From: Bacillota bacterium
GTDB lineage: Bacteria > Bacillota > Clostridia > Christensenellales > CAG-138
DNA length: 56,094 nucleotides
Direction of reading: 5' to 3'
Assembly (NCBI GenBank): GCA_023435025.1
Contig: JAEYSE010000066.1
Span: 1 to 56,094 of the forward strand
The notes below the pieces were generated by a model that did no database searches, was not told the origin of the DNA, and saw nothing but the letters and a program-made list of their open reading frames with translations. Below are positions 42,207-51,305 of this stretch, piece by piece. Every line of letters starts with the position of its first letter. The first letter of the stretch is position 1. A program made the position numbers and the translations under genes.

Positions 42207-42806
42207 ATGGCAAGAAAAACTGCAAATGAAAAAGCGCCCATTGAGGAAACCCCGGTTGTGAACAATCAGGCGGCGGACCGGACGGAAGCGCCGGACGGGG
42301 CCGCCGCAGCAGAAACGCAAGGTGAGGAATTCGTCAAACTGACCAAGACGGAATTCGATACCGTCAAAGCGCACATCGAAACGCTGCAAAAAGAAAAGGA
42401 TGAAGCAATCGTGCTCGCACAGCGCTTGCAGGCGGATTTTGACAACTACCGCAAGCGTAACGCCACATTGAAGGCGGACAGTTACCAGGAAGGCATGCGG
42501 GATTGTGTGAAGGCGCTCATTCCTTCTCTGGACAATTTTGATCTTGCCGTACAGAACATGGAGAACGTCGACCCCCGCTATCTGGATGGCGTAAAGTTGG
42601 TACAGCGCACGCTTCTGGACGCGCTCAATAAGCTGGGGCTGCAGGAAATACAGGCGGATGGCATGTTCGACCCCAATTTGCATAACGCCGTGCTGCAGGA
42701 ACCGGTAGAAGGCAGGCAATCCGGAGAAATACTCGAAGTCTTACAGAAGGGCTTTGAAATGAACGGCAGGATATTGCGCTACAGCATGGTCAAGGTGGCT
42801 GAGTAA
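42207..42806 (+). CDS. grpE: Nucleotide exchange factor GrpE
   Basis: 199 residues. The low-complexity acidic N-terminus (residues 1-50, Ala/Glu/Pro/Thr) is followed by a long coiled coil and the DnaK-binding head with FDNYRKRN, SLDNFDLAVQN, GLQEIQADGMFDPNLHNAV and GFEMNGRILRYSMVKVAE. It releases ADP from DnaK. GGGAGGAAG ribosome site before ATG 42207. It lies between hrcA (16 nt) and dnaK (78 nt). Confidence 0.95.
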   Translation: MARKTANEKAPIEETPVVNNQAADRTEAPDGAAAAETQGEEFVKLTKTEFDTVKAHIETLQKEKDEAIVLAQRLQADFDNYRKRNATLKADSYQEGMRDCVKALIPSLDNFDLAVQNMENVDPRYLDGVKLVQRTLLDALNKLGLQEIQADGMFDPNLHNAVLQEPVEGRQSGEILEVLQKGFEMNGRILRYSMVKVAE

Positions 42807-42884
42807 CCACAAACTTGTCGTATACGCCGCAGGAGCGGCATCGAATAAAGAATCGTTAGGTTGATTATAGGAGGAGTATCATTC

Positions 42885-44711
42885 ATGGGCAAAATTATTG
42901 GTATTGATTTGGGCACCACCAACTCTTGCGTTGCAGTGCTCGAAGGTGGGGAACCTGTTGTTATCCCCAATGCGGAGGGCGCGCGCACTACACCTTCCGT
43001 CGTAGCGTTTAAAGATCAGGAGCGTCTCGTCGGTCAGGTTGCAAAGCGTCAGGCTATTACGAACCCCGAGCGTACCATTGCCTCCATCAAGCGCGAAATG
43101 GGTACTTCCCACAAGGTACAAGTGGACGGTAAAGATTATACGCCGCAGGAGATTTCCGCTATGATTTTGCGCAAGCTTAAGCAGGATGCGGAAGCGTACC
43201 TGGGCGAAACCATCACGCAGGCGGTCATCACCGTTCCTGCCTATTTCAGTGACAGCCAGCGCCAGGCCACAAAAGATGCGGGTCGTATCGCAGGCCTCGA
43301 GGTGCTGCGTATTATCAACGAACCCACCGCAGCTTCCCTTGCCTACGGCATGGATAAGGAAGTCAACCAGAAAATACTTGTCTACGATCTGGGCGGCGGC
43401 ACGTTCGACGTTTCCATACTGGAGATCGGCGACGGCGTGTTTGAAGTGCTTGCCACCAACGGCGATAACCGTCTGGGCGGCGACGACTTTGACCAGCGCG
43501 TGATGGACTATATCGCGACCGAGTACAGAAAGGAAACCGGCATTGACCTGCGGAATGACCGCAAGGCGCTCCAGCGCTTGAAGGAAGCCGCTGAAAAAGC
43601 AAAAGTCGAGCTTTCCGGCGTGGTATCAACGGACATCAATCTGCCGTTCATCACCATGGACGCTTCCGGCCCCAGGCACTTGGAAATGACGCTCACCCGC
43701 GCAAAGTTCCAAGAGCTCATTTCCGACTATGTGGATAAGACCAAGGACTGCATGTTTAAGGCCCTGCGGGATGCGAACCTAAGCTCCGATAAAATCGATA
43801 AGGTCATTCTCGTGGGCGGTTCGAGCCGTATTCCCATGGTGCAGGAAATGGTCAAGACCGTAACGGGCAAGGAGCCCTTCAAGGGTATCAACCCGGATGA
43901 GTGCGTCGCGATTGGTGCTGCCATACAGGCGGGCGTATTGGGCGGCGAGGTCAAGGATATTCTGCTGCTTGACGTCACGCCGTTGTCCCTCGGTATTGAA
44001 ACCGTGGGCGGTGTGTTCACCAGGCTCATTGACCGCAACACCACCATCCCCACCAAGAAGAGCCAGATATTCTCCACCGCTGCGGACGGCCAGACCTCCG
44101 TTGAAGTGCATGTATTGCAGGGCGAGCGCGAAATGGCGCAGTACAATAAGACTTTGGGCCGCTTCCAGCTTGCGGGTATTGCCCCCGCACCCCGTGGCGT
44201 GCCGCAGATTGAGGTCACGTTTGATATCGACGCGAACGGCATCGTGCATGTCAGTGCGAAGGACCTTGGCACCGGCCATGAGCAGAAGGTGACGATTACC
44301 GCTTCCACCAACCTCAACGAGGAAGAGATTAAGCGTGCCGTCAACGAAGCTGAGCGGTTCGCGGGCGAAGACAAGAAGCGCAAGGAAGAGGTCGAAACCC
44401 GCAACCATGCGGATCAGCTCGTTTACACCACTGAAAAAACATTGAAGGAGCTGGGCGATAAGGTCTCCTCCGACGATAAGGGCAAGATCGAGGCCGCGCT
44501 TTCGGATTTGAGGAAGACGCTCGAAGGTACGGACAGCGCCATGATCAAGACCGCCTCCGAAAAGCTGACCGAGGTGTCCTACGAGATATTCGGCAAGATC
44601 TATCAGCAGGCACAACAGGCGAACCCCGGTCAGGCGGCTGGTGGCGGCGCCCCGCATGACGATACCGTGGTCGACGCCGATTACGAAGTTGTGGACGACG
44701 ATAAGAAGTAA
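42885..44711 (+). CDS. dnaK: Chaperone DnaK (Hsp70)
   Basis: 608 residues with the actin-like ATPase start IGIDLGTTNSCVAV, DLGGGTFDVSIL, ILVGGSSRIP, the linker DVTPLSLGIETVGG and the lid domain ending in a DDDTVVDADYEVVDDDKK-like acidic tail. Length is that of Gram-positive DnaK (no 24-residue insertion of proteobacterial forms). GGAGGAG lies ahead of ATG 42885. A terminator follows, so dnaJ may be made partly from its own transcript. Confidence 0.97.
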   Translation: MGKIIGIDLGTTNSCVAVLEGGEPVVIPNAEGARTTPSVVAFKDQERLVGQVAKRQAITNPERTIASIKREMGTSHKVQVDGKDYTPQEISAMILRKLKQDAEAYLGETITQAVITVPAYFSDSQRQATKDAGRIAGLEVLRIINEPTAASLAYGMDKEVNQKILVYDLGGGTFDVSILEIGDGVFEVLATNGDNRLGGDDFDQRVMDYIATEYRKETGIDLRNDRKALQRLKEAAEKAKVELSGVVSTDINLPFITMDASGPRHLEMTLTRAKFQELISDYVDKTKDCMFKALRDANLSSDKIDKVILVGGSSRIPMVQEMVKTVTGKEPFKGINPDECVAIGAAIQAGVLGGEVKDILLLDVTPLSLGIETVGGVFTRLIDRNTTIPTKKSQIFSTAADGQTSVEVHVLQGEREMAQYNKTLGRFQLAGIAPAPRGVPQIEVTFDIDANGIVHVSAKDLGTGHEQKVTITASTNLNEEEIKRAVNEAERFAGEDKKRKEEVETRNHADQLVYTTEKTLKELGDKVSSDDKGKIEAALSDLRKTLEGTDSAMIKTASEKLTEVSYEIFGKIYQQAQQANPGQAAGGGAPHDDTVVDADYEVVDDDKK

Positions 44712-44729
44712 GCATAGTATGAAGCGGTT

Positions 44730-44755
44730 GGGGCGGGTCATAGCCCGCCCCTTTT
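44730..44755 (+). terminator. Terminator between dnaK and dnaJ
   Basis: GGGGCGGG (44730-44737) pairs with CCCGCCCC (44744-44751) over a 6-nt loop, followed by TTTT. Confidence 0.75.
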
Positions 44756-44835
44756 CATGAAAATTATTTCTACATGACGATACGGCTCTGCTTTTGTTAT
44801 AATGGGCTTTGATTGAAAGCTTGGGGGGATGTCCT

Positions 44836-45996
44836 TTGGCAAATAAACGCGATTATTATGAAGTATTGGGCGTTGAAAAAAACGCCTCCGAAAGCGATAT
44901 CAAAAGCGCATTCAGGAAACAGGCCAAGTCCTGCCATCCGGACCTGCATCCGGGAGACAAGGATGCGGAGGCAAGATTCAAAGAACTGAACGAAGCCGCA
45001 GAGGTACTGAGCGATGCGAAAAAGCGTGCGCAGTACGATCAGTTCGGCCATGCCGCATTTGATCCCGCGGCGGGCGGCGGTGGGTACTCCGGCGGCAACC
45101 CATTCTCGGGCTTTGGCGGATTTTCCGATATATTTGAGACTATGTTTGGCGGCGGGTTTTCCGGCCGCGACACCACTGGCCCCGTTGCGGGAAATAACCT
45201 CAAATATACGCTGACCATTTCGTTTGAGGACGCGGCGTTCGGTGCAAAGCGCGAAATACTCGTACCCCGCGAACAGAACTGCGGTTCCTGTAGCGGCTCG
45301 GGCGCAAAACCCGGCACGAAGCCGGAGCGCTGTACCACCTGCGGCGGATCCGGGCAGGTGCGCGTACAGCAAAATACAATGCTCGGTTCCTTTACCACCG
45401 TCCGCCCCTGTTCGGCCTGCGGCGGTACGGGGCAAATCATCAAGGAACCTTGTCTTGACTGCCACGGCCATGGCCGGGTGAAAAAGACCAGCCGCGTGGT
45501 GGTGAACATTCCTGCGGGCATCGACGACGGCCAGACATTGAGCCTTTCGGGCGAAGGGGAAGCCGGATACCGCGGAGGTCCTAGCGGCGACCTGTACGTG
45601 CTCATCCGCGTGAAACCCCACAAGCTGTTCCGCAGAAACGGCGCGGACCTGTTTTTGGATCTGAAGATTTCGTATATCACGGCGGCCTTGGGCGGGGAAA
45701 TTACGGTGCCCACACTCACAGGCAGCGTCAAATACACGGTGCCGGAGGGCACGCAGCCCGGCACCACGTTCCGCATGCGGGAGCAGGGTATACAGCGCCT
45801 TAGGAGCAAGGAAAAGGGCGATCTGATGGTTAAGGTCGAAATTGAGGTGCCCAAGCGCCTTACGGATGAACAGAAGCACCTGCTGCGCGCCTTTGGAGAA
45901 ACGATCGGGGATAACCCGGCACAAGGGGAGCAGCAAAGGTCCAGCGCCAAGAAGAGCATATTCGACAAGGTAAAGGATGCACTCAACAACGATTAG
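44836..45996 (+). CDS. dnaJ: Chaperone DnaJ (Hsp40)
   Basis: 386 residues: J domain with KRDYYEVLGV and HPD, a Gly/Phe-rich region (about 75-115), four CxxCxGxG zinc repeats (CGSCSGSG, CTTCGGSG, CSACGGTG, CLDCHGHG) and the C-terminal peptide-binding domain. It delivers substrates to DnaK and stimulates its ATPase. The start is TTG at 44836: GGGGGG lies 7 nt upstream and the protein then begins MANKRDYYEVLG as in other DnaJ; ATG 44809 upstream has no ribosome site. Confidence 0.95.
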   Translation: MANKRDYYEVLGVEKNASESDIKSAFRKQAKSCHPDLHPGDKDAEARFKELNEAAEVLSDAKKRAQYDQFGHAAFDPAAGGGGYSGGNPFSGFGGFSDIFETMFGGGFSGRDTTGPVAGNNLKYTLTISFEDAAFGAKREILVPREQNCGSCSGSGAKPGTKPERCTTCGGSGQVRVQQNTMLGSFTTVRPCSACGGTGQIIKEPCLDCHGHGRVKKTSRVVVNIPAGIDDGQTLSLSGEGEAGYRGGPSGDLYVLIRVKPHKLFRRNGADLFLDLKISYITAALGGEITVPTLTGSVKYTVPEGTQPGTTFRMREQGIQRLRSKEKGDLMVKVEIEVPKRLTDEQKHLLRAFGETIGDNPAQGEQQRSSAKKSIFDKVKDALNND

Positions 45997-46012
45997 TCTT
46001 ATTGGTCATTTG

Positions 46013-46042
46013 CCGCCGTGCAGGTACTGCACGGCGGTTTTT
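46013..46042 (+). terminator. dnaJ terminator
   Basis: CCGCCGTGCAG (46013-46023) pairs with CTGCACGGCGG (46027-46037), 3-nt loop, followed by TTTTT. Confidence 0.92.
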
Positions 46043-46184
46043 CGTGTTATCCAAATGTAATGAAATGCGTCCAAATCACTAGAATAAATGATTAGAGGAA
46101 CGCCCTCTCCTACAGATTAATGAATGGACTGATATAGACGATTAATAGTAACATAAAGAAAATGAATTCAAGGAAGGAAAATAT

Positions 46185-47078
46185 ATGAAAAAAAAGCTGT
46201 TGCTAATGATACTGGCGGTGCTTTTGATTCTAACCGCCTGCGGCAAAGATGCTGCCGCTCCGGGTGCTACCCCCACGCCAACGCCTGTTTCTGCCCAAAA
46301 AACGGAAGACCCATCTCTTCCGGGAAATGGAGGGCAAAATACAGCTCCTCCTGCAGAGACGGCTCCGCCTAAAGCAACAGATGAGCCGCGTAAAAGCAAC
46401 CTCTATGACCCGAGCATATACGTAATAGAAGCGTCCGGAACCTGGCAGCAGGAACTGGAAAAGGGATATTACGCAAATTTCGAAGCTGAGATTTATCTGG
46501 ACAAGGTCGATTCCAACAACAACCGCGTTGTCGCTGGCGCTTATCAAGGATTTTGCTGGATCAATGTCACCATGGATACCACAGAGTGGATTGAGGAGAT
46601 GCTAAAGGATGTTCCCATGGAAATGACATTTGATGCGGGCGGGGAAGCGATCTGCGACAACCTTGGCATTTATTTAAGCGCGGAGGATGACAAGGCGTGG
46701 GTGGACTATACCATACTGGATGACGGTGGAAAGCCACTTCCGCTTACGCAGGACACGCCGGTAGCAAAGGGCAGCTTTGTAGCTGTGGGGAAGCAAGCAT
46801 ATGTGGATGCAAAGGTGCGCGGCGCACAGGGCGAAAAAGTGGATTATGCAAATACGGCTTCAGGAGGGGATGTGGATGTCAATTATATCATCCATGTGGA
46901 ACCTGACTCTATGGAGCAGGTCGCGGTACGTAATGTAAAAATCCATCTTTTCGGTGAGGGATTCTCAACCGTTCTGAATGGCACGCTCAAAAGGCTTGCC
47001 GGGTATCCTGAGGATGTCGCCAAATATGCGAGCGACTCGCCATCCCAGCAGGCGCTGAACAAGCATTTGGGAGAATAA
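46185..47078 (+). CDS. Lipoprotein with proline-rich linker, unknown function
   Basis: 297 residues. Lipobox LTAC near residue 19; then a long Ala/Pro/Thr/Gly-rich linker to about residue 70; a folded domain follows, starting YVIEASGTWQQELEKGYYANFEAEIYLDK. No catalytic motif or family is recognised. AAGGAAGG precedes the ATG. Single gene with its own terminator. The surrounding intergenic sequence is AT-rich. Confidence 0.7.
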   Translation: MKKKLLLMILAVLLILTACGKDAAAPGATPTPTPVSAQKTEDPSLPGNGGQNTAPPAETAPPKATDEPRKSNLYDPSIYVIEASGTWQQELEKGYYANFEAEIYLDKVDSNNNRVVAGAYQGFCWINVTMDTTEWIEEMLKDVPMEMTFDAGGEAICDNLGIYLSAEDDKAWVDYTILDDGGKPLPLTQDTPVAKGSFVAVGKQAYVDAKVRGAQGEKVDYANTASGGDVDVNYIIHVEPDSMEQVAVRNVKIHLFGEGFSTVLNGTLKRLAGYPEDVAKYASDSPSQQALNKHLGE

Positions 47079-47102
47079 CGATTCCTAAACAAGTACAGGC
47101 TG

Positions 47103-47133
47103 AAAGGGCTTGAACTGCGGTTCAAGCCCTTTT
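47103..47133 (+). terminator. Terminator after the lipoprotein
   Basis: AAAGGGCTTGAA (47103-47114) pairs with TTCAAGCCCTTT (47121-47132), 6-nt loop, ending in TTTT. Confidence 0.85.
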
Positions 47134-47279
47134 GTGTCACGCTCATAAGCCGGAGTGCGCATCAGCCGAAGTAAGGCGATTGAATTTGCATAGGCTAACA
47201 AGTATAATGAAAAATATCTCACTAATTCTTATGATATCTATCCATTCAATACAGGTGCCTGAAGCAAAAGGATGACGCA

Positions 47280-48722
47280 ATGGAAACAAAGCTACTTGAA
47301 AAAAAGACATTCGGCATCGGGCAGGAGGGCAGCCGGGCAGCCAATATCAAAGCGTTCCGAAAAAGCAGCCTTCCTTATTTTTGGGTCTGGATGTTCTATT
47401 ACGCGTGGGTGGTGGCGTTTTCCACCTGGTGGACGGCAACGCCCGCTACGCAGAATGTGTTCGGCGAACAGATCCGTAGCATGATGCATATCATAAACCT
47501 CTTGTCCTCGGCTGTTTGCGTGTTTCTTATTCGTAAAGAGAAGGCGGCAAATACCGCGCGTATTGGCGCTGCCCTGCTGGTTATAGGTATGCTCACGATG
47601 CTCTTTTCCAAAATGGCTGCCATACAGCTTGGCTGCACCATATTGGTGGCCGTGTGTTTGGGCATCGTGAACATCAGTATCCTATCCCCCTATATATTCG
47701 TCCTCAACAATACAGAAAAGCTGTATGCCATGCTTGGAAGCAATGTGCTGATCTGCGGCATAGGCCTGCTGATGGAAAGCCCCTTCTTTCAGACGCTTTC
47801 CCAAACGCAGGGGCTGATTGTATCTTTTGCTATATTGCTGACAGGGCTCGTTGGCATCCTGTTTTTCCGCCAGCAAGATATCACGGAAAAGGCGGAGGAA
47901 AACGCCGCGGGTGCCGCCGTATTTCACCCCAAGCTCTATCTGACGATATTTATCAGTTGCGTGTTCGCCATACTCTTTAAAGGGGTTGGGAAGGGGATAT
48001 TCAACCTCGCCATACAGGATACGGCTTATCTGATCTCCAACTGGTATCACATTGGCGGCTTGTTGGGCGTGGGCGTATACTTGCTTGTGTTTGCCAAAGT
48101 AAAAAAGAGCATGCATGTGGTGGTCAATTTTTCGTTCTGCCTACTTTCGTTGGGGCTTTTGTGTACCGCACTTGCGGATCATAAGCCGCCTTTTCAAATC
48201 ATATTTGCGCTTTTACTGGGTGCTGGCAACAGCATGGGCGTCATTACCATGTATTATATGCTGGGCGTTATCGGCAAGAAATTTCATTCCGTTAAATACA
48301 TCCAAAGGACAATTGTATTCGTGGGCATATGCGGCGGGGTCGCCGGGGTAATCGCCGGGAACTTCATTGTCAGCATGCGGGAAGCCACAATCGCGGCTTC
48401 GGTCATCGTTTCTACGGTCATGATGTTGCTTGTTACGTTCTACCCGCTGATGCTCAACGATCATTTCAAAAGCTGGACGCAGGACGCCGAAAAATCCGAA
48501 ATTGACAACGAGCAGCTGTTCCTCTTTAAAAAATACAGGCTGAGTAAACGCGAAATCGATGTTTGCAAGCTGCTGCTTCAGGGATATACCATGCGACAGA
48601 TTTCAGGCGTTCTGTCCCTGGCGTACCCGACGGTCAACACCTATTGCACATCCATGTACCGGAAGCTCAACATCAACAGCCGCACCGAGCTTTTGGTGAT
48701 GTTTAAGGATTATATGAACTAA
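47280..48722 (+). CDS. MFS-like membrane protein with C-terminal LuxR-type HTH
   Basis: 480 residues. About twelve membrane helices from residue 30 to 405 in a major-facilitator-like arrangement, followed by a cytoplasmic LuxR-type helix-turn-helix (about 415-480: YRLSKREIDVCKLLLQGYTM, then TVNTY and YRKLNINSRTELL). A membrane-embedded one-component regulator: the transporter-like part may sense a ligand and the HTH act on DNA near the membrane. Such fusions are abundant in Eggerthellaceae and occur in some gut Clostridia. Ligand and target are unknown; no divergent catabolic gene is next to it. AAGGATG precedes the start. Confidence 0.85.
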   Translation: METKLLEKKTFGIGQEGSRAANIKAFRKSSLPYFWVWMFYYAWVVAFSTWWTATPATQNVFGEQIRSMMHIINLLSSAVCVFLIRKEKAANTARIGAALLVIGMLTMLFSKMAAIQLGCTILVAVCLGIVNISILSPYIFVLNNTEKLYAMLGSNVLICGIGLLMESPFFQTLSQTQGLIVSFAILLTGLVGILFFRQQDITEKAEENAAGAAVFHPKLYLTIFISCVFAILFKGVGKGIFNLAIQDTAYLISNWYHIGGLLGVGVYLLVFAKVKKSMHVVVNFSFCLLSLGLLCTALADHKPPFQIIFALLLGAGNSMGVITMYYMLGVIGKKFHSVKYIQRTIVFVGICGGVAGVIAGNFIVSMREATIAASVIVSTVMMLLVTFYPLMLNDHFKSWTQDAEKSEIDNEQLFLFKKYRLSKREIDVCKLLLQGYTMRQISGVLSLAYPTVNTYCTSMYRKLNINSRTELLVMFKDYMN

Positions 48723-48738
48723 AGGCGGTGGGGGTTTC

Positions 48739-48864
48739 AAGGTATCGGCGCTATAAAGCGCCGCGTCCTCGGCGGGAGACGCCTCAGACACTAGGCCTGC
48801 GGGCCGTCGCGATACCTTTTTTACTGTGGGGAAACTGCGTTCCCAAACCCCTTCCTTAAGAACG
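48739..48864 (+). repeat. Dispersed repeat, copy D (long form)
   Basis: AAGGTATCGGCGCT-ATAA-AGCGCC, the middle block GCGTCCTCGGCGGGAGACGC...CGTCGCGATACC, a T-run, GGGGAAACTGCGTTCCC and CCCCTTCCTTAAGAACG. A further partial echo (CAGGAAACTGCGTTTTCCC) follows at about 48893-48911. It fills the gap between the LuxR-type gene and the polyamine operon terminator; nothing else is seen there. Confidence 0.75.
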
Positions 48865-48938
48865 CTCGTACTTGAGTATGGAGCGGCCCCTCAGGAAACT
48901 GCGTTTTCCCTTGGGTATAGGGGGCGGAACCCTTCATA

Positions 48939-48963
48939 TAAAAAAAGCGGCTTGCGCCGCTTC
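48939..48963 (-). terminator. Terminator of the polyamine operon
   Basis: On the minus strand AAGCGGC-GCAA-GCCGCTT is followed by a run of T; the stem begins within the stop codon of the last gene. Confidence 0.88.
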
Positions 48964-50095
48964 AGGATAATCTGTTCTTGAAATCCTCATACCCGAACCG
49001 CCGGACGGTCTCAAACGAGCCGTCCTGTTTTTTTAATACGATATCCGGCAACCGCATGCCATTGAACGTATTGTTCTTCACCATGGAGTAGATCGCCATA
49101 TCTAAGAACACCAGTTTGTCTCCCGGTTTCAGCGGTGCGTCAAATGAATAATCGCCTATGACGTCGCCCGCCAGGCAGGTCGGTCCGCCCAAGCGGAATG
49201 TATGCGCCTTTTCTTTGGGCTTGCCCGCGCCTATGATATTGGGGCGGTAGGGCATTTCAATGACGTCCGGCATGTGGCAGGACGCGGAGGTATCGAGAAT
49301 TGCGATATCCATGCCGTTATGAAGCGTATCAAGCACTGTTGTAACAAGGAATCCGGCGTCCAATGCAATGGCTTCGCCCGGTTCCAGATATACTTCCACC
49401 CTGTAGGTTTCGCGCAGGCGGAGTATGGTTTTTATGAGCGCCTCCACGTCATAATCTTCCCGCGTGATGTGGTGCCCGCCGCCCAGATTGAGCCACTTCA
49501 TTCCGTGGAGGTATTGTCCGAAGTCCCGCTCAAATGCGGCCAGGGTAGTAATAAGCGCATCCGCGTTCTGCTCGCACAGCGTGTGGAAGTGGAGGCCGTC
49601 TATTCCATTGAGCATATCTGGCCGAAATTGTTCTTTTGTTACACCCAAACGGGAACAGGGCGCACAGGGGTCATAAATTTCATGGCCTTCCTGCGTGGAG
49701 CATTCGGGGTTTACGCGAAGGCCGCAGGATTTGTTTGCGGCCAACGCGCGGTCCTTATATTTCTCCCACTGCGCAAAGCTGTTGAATATGATGTGGTCGG
49801 AAACCTTGAGGATTTCCGAAAACTCATCTTCGCGGTAGGCGGGGGAGTACGTGTGCACCTCACCGGAAAAATGTTCGCGCCCCAGCTTTGCTTCAAACAA
49901 TCCGCTTGCCGCCGTGCCGAAAAGGTATTCTGACAGAAGCGGGTATACGCGGAACATTGAGAATGCCTTTTGTGCAAGTAGTATTTTCGCACCGCTATTT
50001 TGCCGCACGTACTCCAGTATCTTCAGGTTTTTGAGCAACAGCGCCTCGTCCACCACATAACAGGGAGTGGGGAGCGCGTCAAACTCCGTCCGCAT
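48962..50095 (-). CDS. nspC: Carboxy(nor)spermidine decarboxylase
   Basis: PLP-dependent alanine-racemase-fold decarboxylase that removes CO2 from carboxyspermidine (or carboxynorspermidine) to give spermidine (norspermidine). 377 residues: N-terminal TPCYVVDEALLLKNLKIL, the PLP Lys43 in LAQKAFSMF, HTLCEQNADA, NLGGGHHITREDYD, and the C-terminal LGGPTCLAGDVIG with the cysteine of the second active-site half. The start at 50095 gives TAATG overlap with the dehydrogenase gene; upstream residues in the open frame are inside that gene. Putrescine is the likely starting diamine because no diaminobutyrate genes are present, making spermidine the expected product. Confidence 0.9.
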   Translation of the reverse strand: MRTEFDALPTPCYVVDEALLLKNLKILEYVRQNSGAKILLAQKAFSMFRVYPLLSEYLFGTAASGLFEAKLGREHFSGEVHTYSPAYREDEFSEILKVSDHIIFNSFAQWEKYKDRALAANKSCGLRVNPECSTQEGHEIYDPCAPCSRLGVTKEQFRPDMLNGIDGLHFHTLCEQNADALITTLAAFERDFGQYLHGMKWLNLGGGHHITREDYDVEALIKTILRLRETYRVEVYLEPGEAIALDAGFLVTTVLDTLHNGMDIAILDTSASCHMPDVIEMPYRPNIIGAGKPKEKAHTFRLGGPTCLAGDVIGDYSFDAPLKPGDKLVFLDMAIYSMVKNNTFNGMRLPDIVLKKQDGSFETVRRFGYEDFKNRLS

Positions 50096-51294
50096 TACGG
50101 CACCAGTACGGGGGAAAAGTCCTCTTCCCAGGGGAGGCCCCATTTATTGAGCGCGTCCATAAAGGGGTCCGGATCGAACTCCTCCATGTTATATACGCCG
50201 GGTTTTTGCCAGGTGCCGTTCATCACCAGCATCGTGCCGATCATGGCGGGTACGCCGGTGGTGTAGCTGATGGCCTGGCTGCCCACCTCGCGGTAGCATT
50301 CCTGATGATCGCAGATGTTGTACAGGTAGTAGGTCTTCTCCTTACCGTCCTTTATACCCTTGAATATGCAGCCGATGTTGGTCTTGCCTACCGTACGAGG
50401 CCCCAAGGAGGCAGGGTCGGGCAACACAGCCTTCAAAAACTGCAGCGGCACGATCTCCACGCCGTTATATAGAATGGGTTCAATGCTTGTCATGCCCACA
50501 TTCTCCAGGCATTTTAAATGCGTCAGGTAGCTTTGCCCGAACGTCATAAAGAAGCGGATGCGGCGGATGCCGGGAATATTGAGCGCAAGGCTCTCGATTT
50601 CCTCGTGGTGCAGCAGGTACATGTCCTTTTTACCTACGCCTTTGAAATCATATTCGCGCTTGATTTCCATGGGTTCTGTCTCCACCCATTCGCCATTCTC
50701 CCAGTAGCTGCCCTTGGCGGTGACTTCACGGATATTGATTTCGGGATTGAAGTTGGTGGCGAACGGATAGCCGTGGTCGCCTCCGTTGCAGTCCAGGATG
50801 TCGATCTCGTGGATTTCGTCAAAATGGTGCTTTAATGCGTAGGCGGAAAACACGCTCGTCACGCCCGGATCAAAGCCGGAGCCCAGAAGAGCGGTGATGC
50901 CCGCTTCCTTGAATTTCTCCCGGTAGGCCCACTGCCACTTGTATTCGAACTTCGCGGTGTCCTCGGGTTCATAGTTTGCGGTATCCACATAGTGTGTCTT
51001 TGTGATGAGGCACGCATCCATGATGGTAAGATCCTGATAGGGGAGGGCAAGGTTCAATACGACGTCCGGCTTTTCCCGCTCAATGAGCGCAACAAGCTCG
51101 TCCACGTTGTCCGCATCCACCTTCGCGGTGGTGATTTTGGTGCCCCGGCCTTTGAGCTGTTCAGCAATCGCGTCGCATTTGCTCTTCGTCCGGCTTGCGA
51201 TGACGAGTTTAGAAAACACCTTAGAATTCTGCACGCATTTGTGTATGGCGACTCCGGCGACGCCTCCGCAGCCGATGATCAACGCTTTTCCCAT
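50095..51294 (-). CDS. Carboxy(nor)spermidine dehydrogenase (saccharopine dehydrogenase-like)
   Basis: Condenses aspartate semialdehyde with putrescine (or diaminopropane) and reduces the imine with NADPH to carboxyspermidine. 399 residues: Rossmann motif IIGCGGVAG (7-14), SRTKSKC, a middle domain with GFDPGVTSVFSAYA and DCNGGDHGYPFATNFNPEINIRE. The latter is characteristic of the polyamine branch of the LYS9-like family rather than lysine metabolism. The adjoining nspC gene confirms the role. AGGAGG precedes the ATG at 51294. Confidence 0.9.
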   Translation of the reverse strand: MGKALIIGCGGVAGVAIHKCVQNSKVFSKLVIASRTKSKCDAIAEQLKGRGTKITTAKVDADNVDELVALIEREKPDVVLNLALPYQDLTIMDACLITKTHYVDTANYEPEDTAKFEYKWQWAYREKFKEAGITALLGSGFDPGVTSVFSAYALKHHFDEIHEIDILDCNGGDHGYPFATNFNPEINIREVTAKGSYWENGEWVETEPMEIKREYDFKGVGKKDMYLLHHEEIESLALNIPGIRRIRFFMTFGQSYLTHLKCLENVGMTSIEPILYNGVEIVPLQFLKAVLPDPASLGPRTVGKTNIGCIFKGIKDGKEKTYYLYNICDHQECYREVGSQAISYTTGVPAMIGTMLVMNGTWQKPGVYNMEEFDPDPFMDALNKWGLPWEEDFSPVLVP

Positions 51295-51305
51295 GGTAAG
51301 TCCTC

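Noticed and set aside
43779..44741. Long minus-strand frame inside dnaK
   Set aside because: Known type of artefact: antisense frames in dnaK genes arise from codon bias; no ribosome site.
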